DNA of 64,000 bases, from contig CAKSZL010000002.1 of the NCBI GenBank assembly GCA_934525625.1, positions 186,001 through 250,000 of the forward strand, written 5' to 3'. The position numbers were made by a program, and so were the translations under genes. Shown in pieces: positions 50,391 through 59,316 of this stretch. Position 1 is the first letter of the stretch, and each line of letters starts with the position of its first letter. The DNA comes from an uncultured Burkholderiaceae bacterium. GTDB taxonomy: Bacteria > Pseudomonadota > Gammaproteobacteria > Burkholderiales > Burkholderiaceae_B. A model generated the notes under the pieces. It saw only the letters and a program-made list of their open reading frames with translations. It was not told the origin of the DNA and did not search any database.

Positions 50391-50556
50391 CATTGGGGAG
50401 TAGCCGCCCTGCGCAACGCAGGGGCGCGCGTCAACATACTTGGCTTGATTCGGAAATGGAATCGCTGGCCATGGCGCCCGCAGCGAGAGCCTGGCAAGAC
50501 CTTTGACCGCATTGCCTCTGGTTCGGGCCGGGGGCGCAATGCGGTCTTGGTTCGTA
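50391..50556 (+). ncRNA. yybP-ykoY (manganese) riboswitch
   Basis: Diagnostic pieces in the right order: GGGGAGTAGC (50395-50404), GTCAACATACTTGG (about 50430), GCGAGAGCC and GGCAAGACCTTTGACC (50478-50508). The right part forms an expression platform: GACCGCATTG pairs with CAATGCGGTC about 25 bases later. It lies directly before a UPF0016 manganese exporter gene, the classical partner of this riboswitch. Confidence 0.88.
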
Positions 50557-50578
50557 CCGGCCCTTGGAATCCTCGTTC

Positions 50579-51154
50579 ATGTTTGAAGCATTTCTCGTAT
50601 CCACCGGCATCGTCGCGCTGGGTGAAATGGGTGACAAGACCCAATTGCTGGCCATCGTATTGGCCGCGACGTTTCGCCGTCCATGGCCTATTGTCGCGGG
50701 CATACTCGTCGCTACGCTCGCCAACCACGCCGCCGCCGGCGCGCTGGGCGGCTGGGTCGCGCAACTGCTGGGTCCGGACGTCTTGCGCTGGGTCGTCGGC
50801 CTGTCGTTCCTGGCCATGGCGGTGTGGATGCTGATTCCCGATAAGCTCGATGACGACGGCGCGGCCCGCCTGAAGCGCTTTGGCGTGTTCGGCACGACCG
50901 TCGTGGCCTTCTTCCTGGCCGAGATGGGCGACAAGACGCAGATCGCCACGGTGGCGCTTGCGGCGCGCTACCCCGACGTGGTGCAGGTGGTGTTGGGCAC
51001 CACCCTGGGCATGATGCTGGCGAACGTGCCGGCGGTGTTCCTGGGCGACAAAATCGCCGCCAAGGTGTCGATGAAAGTGGTGCACGGCATCGCCGCGGCC
51101 ATCTTCTTCGTGCTGGGCGTGTTGACGCTGCTTAACGTCGGCAGCTTCTTCTAG
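50579..51154 (+). CDS. UPF0016/GDT1 family manganese exporter (MneA-like)
   Basis: 191 residues, six predicted membrane segments in two repeats, each with the family motif E-x-G-D-K-T (ALGEMGDKTQLLA and LAEMGDKTQIAT). Related proteins export Mn2+ (MneA) or move Ca/Mn in eukaryotes (TMEM165/GDT1). The manganese riboswitch upstream supports the substrate. The ATG at 50579 is preferred to one five codons earlier. Confidence 0.92.
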   Translation: MFEAFLVSTGIVALGEMGDKTQLLAIVLAATFRRPWPIVAGILVATLANHAAAGALGGWVAQLLGPDVLRWVVGLSFLAMAVWMLIPDKLDDDGAARLKRFGVFGTTVVAFFLAEMGDKTQIATVALAARYPDVVQVVLGTTLGMMLANVPAVFLGDKIAAKVSMKVVHGIAAAIFFVLGVLTLLNVGSFF

Positions 51155-51246
51155 CGCGGCGGCACGGCGCTGGCCGTGCCATCAAATTGTCATGATGCAG
51201 GGGCATGATGCGCCCACGAAATTTTATCGTGGGAATTCATCCTATC

Positions 51247-53256
51247 ATGCAGGCATATCGACAAAACCGTTCCTGGAAATCCCCCATGTCGCTGTTCGCC
51301 GCGGCCGCATTGACGCTGGCCCTGGCGGCCTGCGGCGGTTCGGGCGGCGACGATGCGGCGCCCGAAAGCCCCGCGCCGGAAACCCCGGCGCTCGAAGTTC
51401 CCGTTGAAAAAACGCCGTCTTCCATCAGCCTGAAGCAGCTGGGCCGCTACGAGACCGGCCAGTTCGGCGTCAGCGCCGCCGAGATCACCGCTTTCGATGC
51501 GCAAAGCAAGCGGGCTTTCGTCGTCAATGCCCAGTCCGGCAAGCTGGACGTGCTGGACATGGGCGACCCGGCGCATCCGCGCCATGCGGGCATTATCGAT
51601 GCGACGCCCATTGCGGCGGGCGCGACGGTGAACAGCGTGGCCGTGCACGGCGGCGTGGTGGCGCTGGCCATCGAGGCCGCCGAGAAAACGGCGCCGGGCT
51701 ACGTGGGCTTTTACCGGGGCGCGGATTCCAGCCTGATCAGCCACGTGCAAGTGGGCGCCTTGCCCGATATGCTGACCTTTACGCCCGACGGCAAGAAGGT
51801 GCTGGTGGCCAACGAAGGCGAGCCCAGCGACGACTACCAGGCGGACCCCGAAGGCTCGATCAGCATCATCGACCTTGGCGATCTGGACAAGCCCGTGGTG
51901 AAGACGGCGGATTTCCGCGCTTTCAACGACCGCAAGCAGCAATTGCTGCAACAAGGCGTGCGCATTTACGGCCCCGATCAGACCCAGGCGCTGCCCGCCG
52001 GCGGCACGGGCGTGTATCGCACGACGACGGTGGCGCAAGACCTGGAACCCGAATACATCGCGGTTTCCGCCGACGGCAAGCTGGCCTGGGCCACGCTGCA
52101 GGAAAACAATGCGCTGGCCAAGATAGACGTAGACAATGTCCGGGTGCTGGACATACTGCCGCTGGGCTACAAAGACCACGGCCTGGCCGCCAACGGCATG
52201 GACGTCTACGACGAAGACAAGAACAAGGTTATCGACATCAAGCCGCGTCCGGGCGTGTTCGGCATGTATCTGCCCGACGCCCTCGCCGTGTACAGCGTGG
52301 GCGGCAAGACCTATCTCGCCACCGCCAACGAAGGCGACGCGCGCGCCTGGGGCGAAGACAACCCGGCTTATTTCGGCCAGGCCGAAGACAAGAAGGCGGC
52401 GCGGCCCGCCGCGATAGGCGACCCTTCTCAAGGCTTCGTCGAAGAGCTGCGCGTCAAGCATCTGGTGCACAAGGACGGCTTTGCCCGGCGCCTGGGCGAC
52501 GACATGCCGGCGCATCTGATCGCCATGGCCGAGGGCGCCATGCTAGACCCCGCCGTGTTCGCCTATTGCGGCGCCGAGCCCGGCAACAAGCCCGGCGCCT
52601 GCCGCGACGACGAAGAGCTGGGCCGGCTGAAGATAAGCTGGACGCAAGGCTACAAGCTGAACGCCGACGGCACGCCCAAGTTCTTCGACAAGAACGGCAA
52701 CGAGAATCCGGCCGGCCGCTGGCTGATGTACGACAGGCTGTATGCCTACGGCGCGCGCTCGTTCTCGATACGCGACGAGAACGGCGCCCTGGTGTGGGAC
52801 GCCGGCGACCAGTTCGAGCGCTTCCTGGCTTCGGGCGAATGCAGGCTGCGCGCCGCGCGCGATCTGCCCTGCGCGGATTTCTTCAACAGCCAGCACGAAG
52901 AGGGCGATACGCTGAAAGACCGCAGCGACGACAAAGGGCCGGAGCCCGAGGGCCTGGAGATCGGCGTCATAGGCGACAAGATTTTTGCCTTCATCGGCCT
53001 GGAGCGCATGGGCGGCGTGCTGGCCTACGACGTGACCGACCCCGCCGCGCCGGTGTTCCAGGACTACCTGAACACCCGCGAGAACTGGACGGACGACCCC
53101 AAGGACAATCTGGCCGTGGCGGGCGATCTGGGGCCCGAAGGGCTGAAGTTCGTGCCGGCCAAGGATGCCCCGGGCGACAAGCCCTTGCTGATCGTGGGCT
53201 TCGAGGTCAGCGGCACCACGGCGGTCTACGAGATCGAGCAGCGTTTCGCCGAGTAA
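51247..53256 (+). CDS. Choice-of-anchor I type lipoprotein (beta-propeller/alkaline-phosphatase-like)
   Basis: 669 residues. Lipobox LALAACGGSGG (cysteine about residue 31) behind a signal with basic n-region, then a Pro/Glu/Ala-rich linker and a long domain with propeller-like repeats (KRAFVVNAQSGKLDVLDMGD; TFTPDGKKVLVANEGEPSDD; GPEPEGLEIGVIGDKIFAFI). It matches the family called choice-of-anchor I, whose role is unknown; some members are near phosphatases. Start uncertain: 51205, 51247 or 51286; 51247 gives the best signal peptide. Confidence 0.72.
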   Translation: MQAYRQNRSWKSPMSLFAAAALTLALAACGGSGGDDAAPESPAPETPALEVPVEKTPSSISLKQLGRYETGQFGVSAAEITAFDAQSKRAFVVNAQSGKLDVLDMGDPAHPRHAGIIDATPIAAGATVNSVAVHGGVVALAIEAAEKTAPGYVGFYRGADSSLISHVQVGALPDMLTFTPDGKKVLVANEGEPSDDYQADPEGSISIIDLGDLDKPVVKTADFRAFNDRKQQLLQQGVRIYGPDQTQALPAGGTGVYRTTTVAQDLEPEYIAVSADGKLAWATLQENNALAKIDVDNVRVLDILPLGYKDHGLAANGMDVYDEDKNKVIDIKPRPGVFGMYLPDALAVYSVGGKTYLATANEGDARAWGEDNPAYFGQAEDKKAARPAAIGDPSQGFVEELRVKHLVHKDGFARRLGDDMPAHLIAMAEGAMLDPAVFAYCGAEPGNKPGACRDDEELGRLKISWTQGYKLNADGTPKFFDKNGNENPAGRWLMYDRLYAYGARSFSIRDENGALVWDAGDQFERFLASGECRLRAARDLPCADFFNSQHEEGDTLKDRSDDKGPEPEGLEIGVIGDKIFAFIGLERMGGVLAYDVTDPAAPVFQDYLNTRENWTDDPKDNLAVAGDLGPEGLKFVPAKDAPGDKPLLIVGFEVSGTTAVYEIEQRFAE

Positions 53257-53337
53257 GAGTCGCGTAGCGCTGGCGGAAAAGCGGCATGGGAGACCATGCT
53301 GCTTTTCTTTGGGGCTTTGGGAGGCGGTTGGCCCGCC

Positions 53338-53838
53338 TTATTTCTTCTGCATGTGAACGTCCATGCGCGTCAGCAGTTCGAGCAGGCGCTCGCGTTCGTC
53401 GTCGGCCAGGCCTTCCAGCGCGCGCACCACGATTTGATGGGCGGCCGGCCAGGCCTGCTCGTAGCTGTGCCTGCCAGCGGCCGTGAGATAGACGCGCATG
53501 TAGCGGCTGTCGTCTTTATCCTGTTTGCGGCGCACCAGCTTGCGCGCTTCCAACTGGTCGATGACGCGGCTGAGCGCGGGCTGGCGCACGACGATGCTGC
53601 GCGCGATGTCGCCGATCTGCTGGCCGTCGACCTCGAACAGCACTTGCAGCACGCGAAAGTGGGTATGGGTGAGATCCATGTCGCGCAGCACGGAATCGCG
53701 CAGTTCCTGGTTCATGCGCGAGCTGATGGAATCCATGCGGAAGGCGACGTTTTTCTGCAGGCTCCAGTCTTCGGGGCTTAGGGCCGGCTGGCTGGTTTGC
53801 GCAGTGTTGGTCTTGCCGCGTCGGACGGTGTTTTTCAT
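53338..53838 (-). CDS. MarR-family transcriptional regulator
   Basis: 166 residues. Winged helix-turn-helix core: THTHFRVLQVLFEVDGQQIG, IARSIVVRQPALSRVIDQLE and wing RRKQDKDDSRYMRVYLT. Divergent from the dioxygenase-hydroxylase-transporter operon at 54067, so it probably represses that operon until an aromatic ligand binds. Confidence 0.9.
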   Translation of the reverse strand: MKNTVRRGKTNTAQTSQPALSPEDWSLQKNVAFRMDSISSRMNQELRDSVLRDMDLTHTHFRVLQVLFEVDGQQIGDIARSIVVRQPALSRVIDQLEARKLVRRKQDKDDSRYMRVYLTAAGRHSYEQAWPAAHQIVVRALEGLADDERERLLELLTRMDVHMQKK

Positions 53839-53925
53839 GGTTGGCGTGAAGCGAAATGATGCATGGGCAAGGCCGGCCCGGCGTCGTTCACCGCGCCGGC
53901 CCGACCGTGTTTGCGCTTAAGAATA

Positions 53926-54013
53926 AATGTTTTTACATATTAGCCGATAGGTGTTTTCACTAATTATATGAAAGTACATATGTATTGACATGAGTATGCG
54001 ATCTTCTTATAGT
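53926..54013 (+). promoter_or_regulatory. Promoter of the aromatic-type catabolic operon with three phased palindromes
   Basis: Perfect -35 TTGACA (53985-53990), 17-bp spacer, -10 TATAGT (54008-54013). Upstream lie ATGT-TTTT-ACAT (53926-53937), GTG-TTTT-CAC (53951-53960) and TACATATGTA (53975-53984), whose centres are exactly 24 bp apart. They are the likely binding sites of the divergently encoded MarR protein. Confidence 0.75.
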
Positions 54014-54066
54014 TTTTCAAAGCGGTGAACAAGGCGAACCGCACGGACAAACTGAAGGAGGAGACC

Positions 54067-55062
54067 ATGGAACAGACCACGCAGCCGGCCGCCGCGCAGC
54101 AGCGCTACTTTCATCCCCGGCGATTGGGGCACGTCAACCTGTGGGTGGAAGACATCTCGGTATCCGAGCGCTTCTACAGCGAAGTCTGTGGCCTGAAGGT
54201 TGAGTTCACCGAGCCCGATCTGATCGCAACCTTCCTGGGCACCGGCCATACGCCGCACGACCTGGGCATGATGCAAACCACCAAGGGCGTGGCGCGCTAT
54301 GGCCGCAATGGCCTGCTGCAACTGCCCGGCACCATCGGCCTGACGGTGGGCCTGAATCATCTGGCCTGGGAGCTGGAAAACGAAGCCGAGCTGGTGGAGG
54401 CGTTTCGCAAGCTCAAGCAGGACGACGTCGAAACCGACCTCACGGTGGATCACCAGGTCGCCCATAGCGTTTACATGTTCGACCCCGACGGCAACTACAA
54501 CGAGTTCTACTGCGACACGGTCAAAGACTGGCGCAACGTGCTGACGGGCCCGATGGAGCTGCTGACCAGCTTCTGGGACCCTCTGCAGGCGGAAGGTTTC
54601 ACCGAAGGCCGCTACGAAGACAACCCCGTGCTGGAAATCGTCGAATCCGCGCCCGTGCACCCCTGGCGCTTGACGCATGCCACGCTGCTGACGCCGCGCC
54701 TGAACGAGATGGTCGAGTTCTACACGACCATAGGCGGCCTGCACGTAGTGGCCCGCGAAGAGGGCGTCGTCTATCTGGGCGCGGACATGGACGTCTACGA
54801 CTACAACCTGGTGCTGGTCGCCGCGCAAGCGCCGGCCTATCACCATGCCTCGTTCGAGATGAAAGACCTGGAAACGCTGGAGAAAGCCAAAGCCGGCTTG
54901 GCCGGCATCGGCGTGTCCATCGAGCGCGAAACCCAGCTGCCTTGGAAGCACAGCGTGTTCTTGCGCGACCCCGACGGCCTGCTCAGCGAATGGTACGTCG
55001 AGCAGCCCGGCAAACGCGACCTGTCGGCGCGCGGCGATCTGCCGCTGGCCATGGCCGTATAA
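54067..55062 (+). CDS. VOC-family ring-cleavage dioxygenase (catechol 2,3-dioxygenase-like)
   Basis: 331 residues with two vicinal-oxygen-chelate halves: 30-150 (LGHVNLWVEDISVSERFYSE; GLNHLAWELE) and 200-320 (LTHATLLTPRLNEMVEFYTT; AYHHASFEMKD; DPDGLLSEWYVE). The C-terminal half has His (THATL), His (YHHASF) and Glu (SEWYVE) in the places of the iron ligands of extradiol dioxygenases. Substrate unknown. GGAGG 7 bases before the ATG fixes the start; an in-frame GTG at 54025 lacks a site. Confidence 0.8.
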   Translation: MEQTTQPAAAQQRYFHPRRLGHVNLWVEDISVSERFYSEVCGLKVEFTEPDLIATFLGTGHTPHDLGMMQTTKGVARYGRNGLLQLPGTIGLTVGLNHLAWELENEAELVEAFRKLKQDDVETDLTVDHQVAHSVYMFDPDGNYNEFYCDTVKDWRNVLTGPMELLTSFWDPLQAEGFTEGRYEDNPVLEIVESAPVHPWRLTHATLLTPRLNEMVEFYTTIGGLHVVAREEGVVYLGADMDVYDYNLVLVAAQAPAYHHASFEMKDLETLEKAKAGLAGIGVSIERETQLPWKHSVFLRDPDGLLSEWYVEQPGKRDLSARGDLPLAMAV

Positions 55063-55074
55063 GGAGCGCGGGCC

Positions 55075-56217
55075 ATGACGAAAAAACTGACGGCCGCCAT
55101 TGCGGGCGGGGGTATCGGCGGCCTGGCCACCGCGGCCGCACTGGCGCAGCGCGGCTGGGAGGTAACGGTCTACGAACGCCAGGACGCCTTGCGCGCGGTG
55201 GGCGCGGGCATCTATATCTGGGAAAACGGCCTGCGGGTGCTGGAAGCCCTGGGCGCTTACGAAGAAGCCACGGCGGGCGCGTTTCGCGGCACGCATTTCG
55301 AGCAGCGCGACCTGCACGGCAACATCATCGAGTCGGCCCGCATCCAGCCCGACAAGCGCTTGCTGACGGTGCCGCGCAGCATGCTGCTGGACGCCTTGAA
55401 GAACGCCTGCCTGCGCGCCGGCGTGAAGGTGGTGACGCGCGCCGAGGCCATAGGCGCCACGTCGCGCGGCGAACTGCTGTTTCCCAATAACGAAATCGTG
55501 CAGGCCGACCTGGCCATAGGCGTGGACGGCATCTGGTCCAAGGTGCGCGACTCGCTGGGGCTGGAGCTCTTGCATGAACAAACGCGCGAAGGGGCGATAC
55601 GAGCCATGATTCCCGCGCGGCCGGGCGATTTCGGCCCCGAGGACGAGGGCAAGTACATCGAGTGCTGGAACGGCGAACGCCGCTTCCTTATTACGCCGGT
55701 CAGCGAGAAAGACACTTATCTTGCGCTGACTTGCCCCTACGAAGACAAGGCGGCGCGGGCCGTGCCCGTGGACAAGGCCTTGTGGACCGAATCCTTTCCG
55801 CAATGGAAGCATCTCATCGATCGCATCGGCGAGGCCACCGTTCACTGGGGCGCCTACAGCATCACGCGCTGCCGCGCCTGGTCGTCGGGCCGCACCGCCA
55901 TTCTGGGCGACGCGGCGCACGCCCAGCCGCCCAATCTGGGCCAGGGCGGCGGCATGGCCATGCAGAACGGCCTGGCCCTGGCCGTGTATCTGCAAGACGT
56001 GACCGACAAGCGCGACATTCCCGCCGCGCTGGAGCTTTGGGAAAGCAAAGAGCGCGAACTGATCGAGCATTGCCAGCGCTGGTCCATTTTGTACGGCGAG
56101 GTGACCTACCTGCCCGACGAGGTCCGCAACCGCGTCGTGCGCGGCGCCATGAGCGACCCGTGGGTCGCGGCGCAGGTATTCCGCGCCGCCAACCACCTGC
56201 CCACGGGCACGCGTTGA
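55075..56217 (+). CDS. FAD-dependent aromatic hydroxylase (NicC/salicylate hydroxylase-like)
   Basis: 380 residues. Class A flavoprotein monooxygenase: GGGIGGLATAAAL at the N-terminus, DG motif GVDGIWSKVRDSLG, and GDAAHAQPPNLGQGG. Similar to 6-hydroxynicotinate 3-monooxygenase and salicylate hydroxylases, which hydroxylate (often with decarboxylation) an aromatic acid. It is 12 bases after the dioxygenase, so hydroxylation followed by ring cleavage is the probable sequence. Confidence 0.87.
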   Translation: MTKKLTAAIAGGGIGGLATAAALAQRGWEVTVYERQDALRAVGAGIYIWENGLRVLEALGAYEEATAGAFRGTHFEQRDLHGNIIESARIQPDKRLLTVPRSMLLDALKNACLRAGVKVVTRAEAIGATSRGELLFPNNEIVQADLAIGVDGIWSKVRDSLGLELLHEQTREGAIRAMIPARPGDFGPEDEGKYIECWNGERRFLITPVSEKDTYLALTCPYEDKAARAVPVDKALWTESFPQWKHLIDRIGEATVHWGAYSITRCRAWSSGRTAILGDAAHAQPPNLGQGGGMAMQNGLALAVYLQDVTDKRDIPAALELWESKERELIEHCQRWSILYGEVTYLPDEVRNRVVRGAMSDPWVAAQVFRAANHLPTGTR

Positions 56218-56226
56218 AACAGGACT

Positions 56227-56260
56227 GCAAGCCGAAGGCGCGGCGTGGGGGGCATTTTTT
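56227..56260 (-). repeat. Dispersed intergenic repeat, partial copy 4
   Basis: GCAAGCCGAAGGCGCGGCGT GGGGGGCATTTTTT matches the right end of the element at 60765-60845. It occupies part of the 100-bp gap between the hydroxylase and the ABC transporter genes. Confidence 0.65.
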
Positions 56261-56317
56261 CATATCGGCGAGCCGCCAGGAGAGCGGCCGTGCCGGTTTA
56301 TTCAAGGAGAGGTAGGC

Positions 56318-57505
56318 ATGAGACAAGCAAGCAAAGTATGGCGCCTGGCCGTTGCGGCCCTGGCATTGTGTGCATCGGGCGCCGGGTTCGCGGCGGACCC
56401 GGTGCGCATCGGTTTCGGCATTTCGCGCACCGGCGAATTCGCGCCGACGTCCGCCGGCCCGCTGGCGGCGTACGAGCTGTGGCGCGATCAGGTGAACGCC
56501 AAGGGTGGCCTGGACGTGCAGGGCACCAAGCGTCCGGTGGAATTCGTCATCTACGACGACCAGTCGGACGTGGGCAAGGAAGCCGCCATCTACGAGAAGC
56601 TGATCTCGGGCGACAAGGTCGACTTGCTGTTGTCGCCCTGGGGCTCGCACAACCACTTCGCCATCGTCGGCGTGCTTGAGAAGCACGGCTTCCCCATGGT
56701 GGGCAGCACGGCCTCGTCGCTGCAGATCCGCTCGCTCAAGGCCAAGAACATCTGGTTCCCGACTTCGTCCATGCCCGACGCCCATGGCAAGGAAATGGCC
56801 AAGCTGCTTAAAGACCTGAACGTCAAGACCGTGGCGGTCAACACCGTGCAGATCGGCTTCCCGATGGAAAACCGCCAGGAACTGCTGCCGGCGCTGAAAG
56901 AGGCGGGCATACAAGTGGTGCTCGACCGCCAATACGCGCCCGGCGTGAAGGACATGACCGGCACGCTGACGGAGATCAAGCGTCTGCAGCCCGACGCCGT
57001 CATCAACCTGTCGTATCCGCCCGATGCGATTCTGTACATGCGCGGCGCGCGCGAGCAGAACATCACGGCGCCGTTCCAGTTCCTGCTGGTGGGCCCGACG
57101 GCGGCCTTCTTCGGCAAGATGTTCGGCGCCAATCTGGACAACATCGTCACCATGGGCCATTGGTCGCCGGACAAGGCCGACTGGCCCAACGCCAAGGCTT
57201 TCTTCGAGGCCTACCAGGCCAAGACGGGCGAGGCCCCCGACTATCTGGATGCGGTGCTGTCGTACATGTCGGCCGAGATCCTGGAGCAGGCCGTGGCCAA
57301 GGCGGGGCTGGACAAGGACGCGCTGCGCAAGACGATCTCGTCCGAGACCTTCTCGACCATCAACGGGCCGGTGCGCTTCGAGGGCGTGCAGAACGCGACC
57401 ACGCCCACGATGTTCCTGCAGTTCCAGAACGGCGTCGCGCAAATCATCCATCCGCCCGAAATGGCGACGGCCAAATTCCAGCCCAAGCAGAAATGGGAAC
57501 AGTGA
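56318..57505 (+). CDS. ABC transporter periplasmic binding protein (branched-chain amino acid/aromatic acid type)
   Basis: 395 residues. Sec signal peptide (KVWRLAVAALALCASGAGFA, cut near AA-DP), then a Peripla_BP_6 (LivK-like) fold: VRIGFGISRTGEFAPTSAGP, EFVIYDDQSDVGKEAAIYEK. In aromatic-degradation operons such proteins bind benzoate-like acids rather than amino acids, which fits its neighbours. AGGAGAGGTAGGC precedes the ATG. Confidence 0.9.
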   Translation: MRQASKVWRLAVAALALCASGAGFAADPVRIGFGISRTGEFAPTSAGPLAAYELWRDQVNAKGGLDVQGTKRPVEFVIYDDQSDVGKEAAIYEKLISGDKVDLLLSPWGSHNHFAIVGVLEKHGFPMVGSTASSLQIRSLKAKNIWFPTSSMPDAHGKEMAKLLKDLNVKTVAVNTVQIGFPMENRQELLPALKEAGIQVVLDRQYAPGVKDMTGTLTEIKRLQPDAVINLSYPPDAILYMRGAREQNITAPFQFLLVGPTAAFFGKMFGANLDNIVTMGHWSPDKADWPNAKAFFEAYQAKTGEAPDYLDAVLSYMSAEILEQAVAKAGLDKDALRKTISSETFSTINGPVRFEGVQNATTPTMFLQFQNGVAQIIHPPEMATAKFQPKQKWEQ

Positions 57506-57511
57506 TCCAAG

Positions 57512-58396
57512 ATGAACGCGCTGTTCTCACCTGAACTGCTGATCGCAACCTTGGCATTGGCTTCCATCTATGCCTTGGTTGCGCTGGGCCTGAACCTGAT
57601 CTACGGAGCGATGCGGCTGCTGAACGTGGCGCATGGCGAAATCATGATGCTGGGCGCCTACGTCGCCTTCGGCCTGTTCACAGCCTGGCGGATATCGCCG
57701 CTGGTGTCCATGTTCGCCGCCATGCTGGTGGCGGCGGCGCTGGGCTGGCTGTGCTATGAGCTGCTCATCAAGCGGCTGTCGAGCACGCCGGCGCTGATGC
57801 AGCGCATAGAGGCCAACTCCTTGCTGGTGTTTTTCGCCTTGTCGGTGATTCTGCAGAACCTGGGCGCGATGGCCTTTAGCGCCAATGCGCGCAGCTACAG
57901 CTATATGGAATCGCTGGTGCAGATCGGTTCGGTCAGCGTGGCCTTGAACCGCCTGGTCATCATCGGCGTCAGCGTGGCGGCCACGGCGGCCGTGATGCTG
58001 TTCTTCCGCGCCGGCATCACCGGCCTGGCGATACGCGCGCTGATACAGCAGCGCGACGCCGCCGCGCTGGTCGGCATCCATGCGGACAAGGTCAACCGCG
58101 TCATCTTCTGTCTGGGCTTTGCCCTGGCGGCGCTGGCCGGTTCGCTGGTCAGCATGGTTGAAAGCATTACGCCGTTCTCGGGCTTTCCGTTCACCATTGC
58201 GGCCTTTTTCGTCATCATCCTGGGCGGGCTGGGCTCCATCGGCGGCAGCATGGCCGGGGCCTTGCTGCTGGCTTGCGTGGAAGTCTACGGCGGCGCGCTG
58301 ACCTCGCCGGCCTATCGCTCGATACTGCTGTATGGCGTGTTCATCGTCGTGCTGTTCGTGCGTCCCCAAGGCTTGTTCGGCAGGAGGGCGGCATGA
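57512..58396 (+). CDS. ABC transporter permease, LivH type
   Basis: 294 residues, eight or so membrane segments (LALASIYALVALGLNLIYGA; LLNVAHGEIMMLGAYVAFGL). The GLGSIGGSMAGALLL loop is the interaction region with the ATPase. Second gene of the five-part transporter; its stop overlaps the next start (ATGA). Confidence 0.92.
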   Translation: MNALFSPELLIATLALASIYALVALGLNLIYGAMRLLNVAHGEIMMLGAYVAFGLFTAWRISPLVSMFAAMLVAAALGWLCYELLIKRLSSTPALMQRIEANSLLVFFALSVILQNLGAMAFSANARSYSYMESLVQIGSVSVALNRLVIIGVSVAATAAVMLFFRAGITGLAIRALIQQRDAAALVGIHADKVNRVIFCLGFALAALAGSLVSMVESITPFSGFPFTIAAFFVIILGGLGSIGGSMAGALLLACVEVYGGALTSPAYRSILLYGVFIVVLFVRPQGLFGRRAA

Positions 58397-59316
58397 GCAC
58401 GACGCGTTTTTCCGGTTCCGTCGCGTGGCTGGCCCTGCTGCTGGCGTCGGCGATTGCGCCCGCCATGCTGGGCTCTTACGGCCAGAACGTGATGATGCAG
58501 CTGTATGCGTGGATAGCGCTGACGGCAAGCTGGGTCGCCTTTTCGGGCATGACGGGCTACATCTCGCTGGGGCATGCGGTGTTCTACGGCATGGGCGGCT
58601 ACATCATGGCGCTGTCGTGGATGCAGTTGCCGATACTGGCGGTGCTGCCGCTGGCGGCCTTGGCGGCCGTGGCGTTCGCGGCGCTGGTGGGCTTGCCGTC
58701 GCTGCGCGTGCGGGGGCCGTACTTCGTCATCCTCACGTTCGGCGTGGCGGAGTTCTTCAAGTACGTGGTGGTGGCGATCGAGTCGGCGCTGGGCGTCAGC
58801 GGGCGCCTGCTGCTGGGCGCGCCCGACGTGCTGTGGCTGAGCTACGGCATGCTGGCGCTGGCCGTGCTGGCGGTGCTGCTGGTGATGGCGCTCAAGCATT
58901 CGCGCCTGGGCGTGGCCCTCTGGGCGGTGCGCGAGGACGAAACGGCGGCGGCCACCCTGGGCGTGCCGACCACCTGGGTCAAGCTGGCGGCCTTCATTTT
59001 GTCGGCCATTCTGCCGGCGATGGTGGGCGCCTTGACGGTATTGCGTTCCACCTATTTCGAGCCCATGCAGATGTTCAGCCCCATGACCTCGTTCACCATC
59101 GTCACGATGGCGATTATCGGGGGCAGCGACAGGCCGGCCGGGCCGGTGCTGGGCGCGGCCTTCATCATGCTGCTGTCCGAGCTGCTGTGGTCGCGCATGC
59201 CCGAGTTCTACATGGTGCTGCTGGGCGTGCTGCTGCTGGGTTTCGTGTTGTTCGCGCCCGACGGCATCGTGGGCAAATGGCAGGCGCGGCGCGGCCGCGC
59301 CGGGGGAGGGCGCTGA
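58393..59316 (+). CDS. ABC transporter permease, LivM type
   Basis: 307 residues, eight or more membrane segments; ASWVAFSGMTGYISLGHAVF and VREDETAAATLGVPTTWVKL are typical LivM features. The ATG overlaps the livH-type stop; its own stop shares one base with the next ATG (TGATG at 59314-59318). Confidence 0.92.
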   Translation: MSTTRFSGSVAWLALLLASAIAPAMLGSYGQNVMMQLYAWIALTASWVAFSGMTGYISLGHAVFYGMGGYIMALSWMQLPILAVLPLAALAAVAFAALVGLPSLRVRGPYFVILTFGVAEFFKYVVVAIESALGVSGRLLLGAPDVLWLSYGMLALAVLAVLLVMALKHSRLGVALWAVREDETAAATLGVPTTWVKLAAFILSAILPAMVGALTVLRSTYFEPMQMFSPMTSFTIVTMAIIGGSDRPAGPVLGAAFIMLLSELLWSRMPEFYMVLLGVLLLGFVLFAPDGIVGKWQARRGRAGGGR

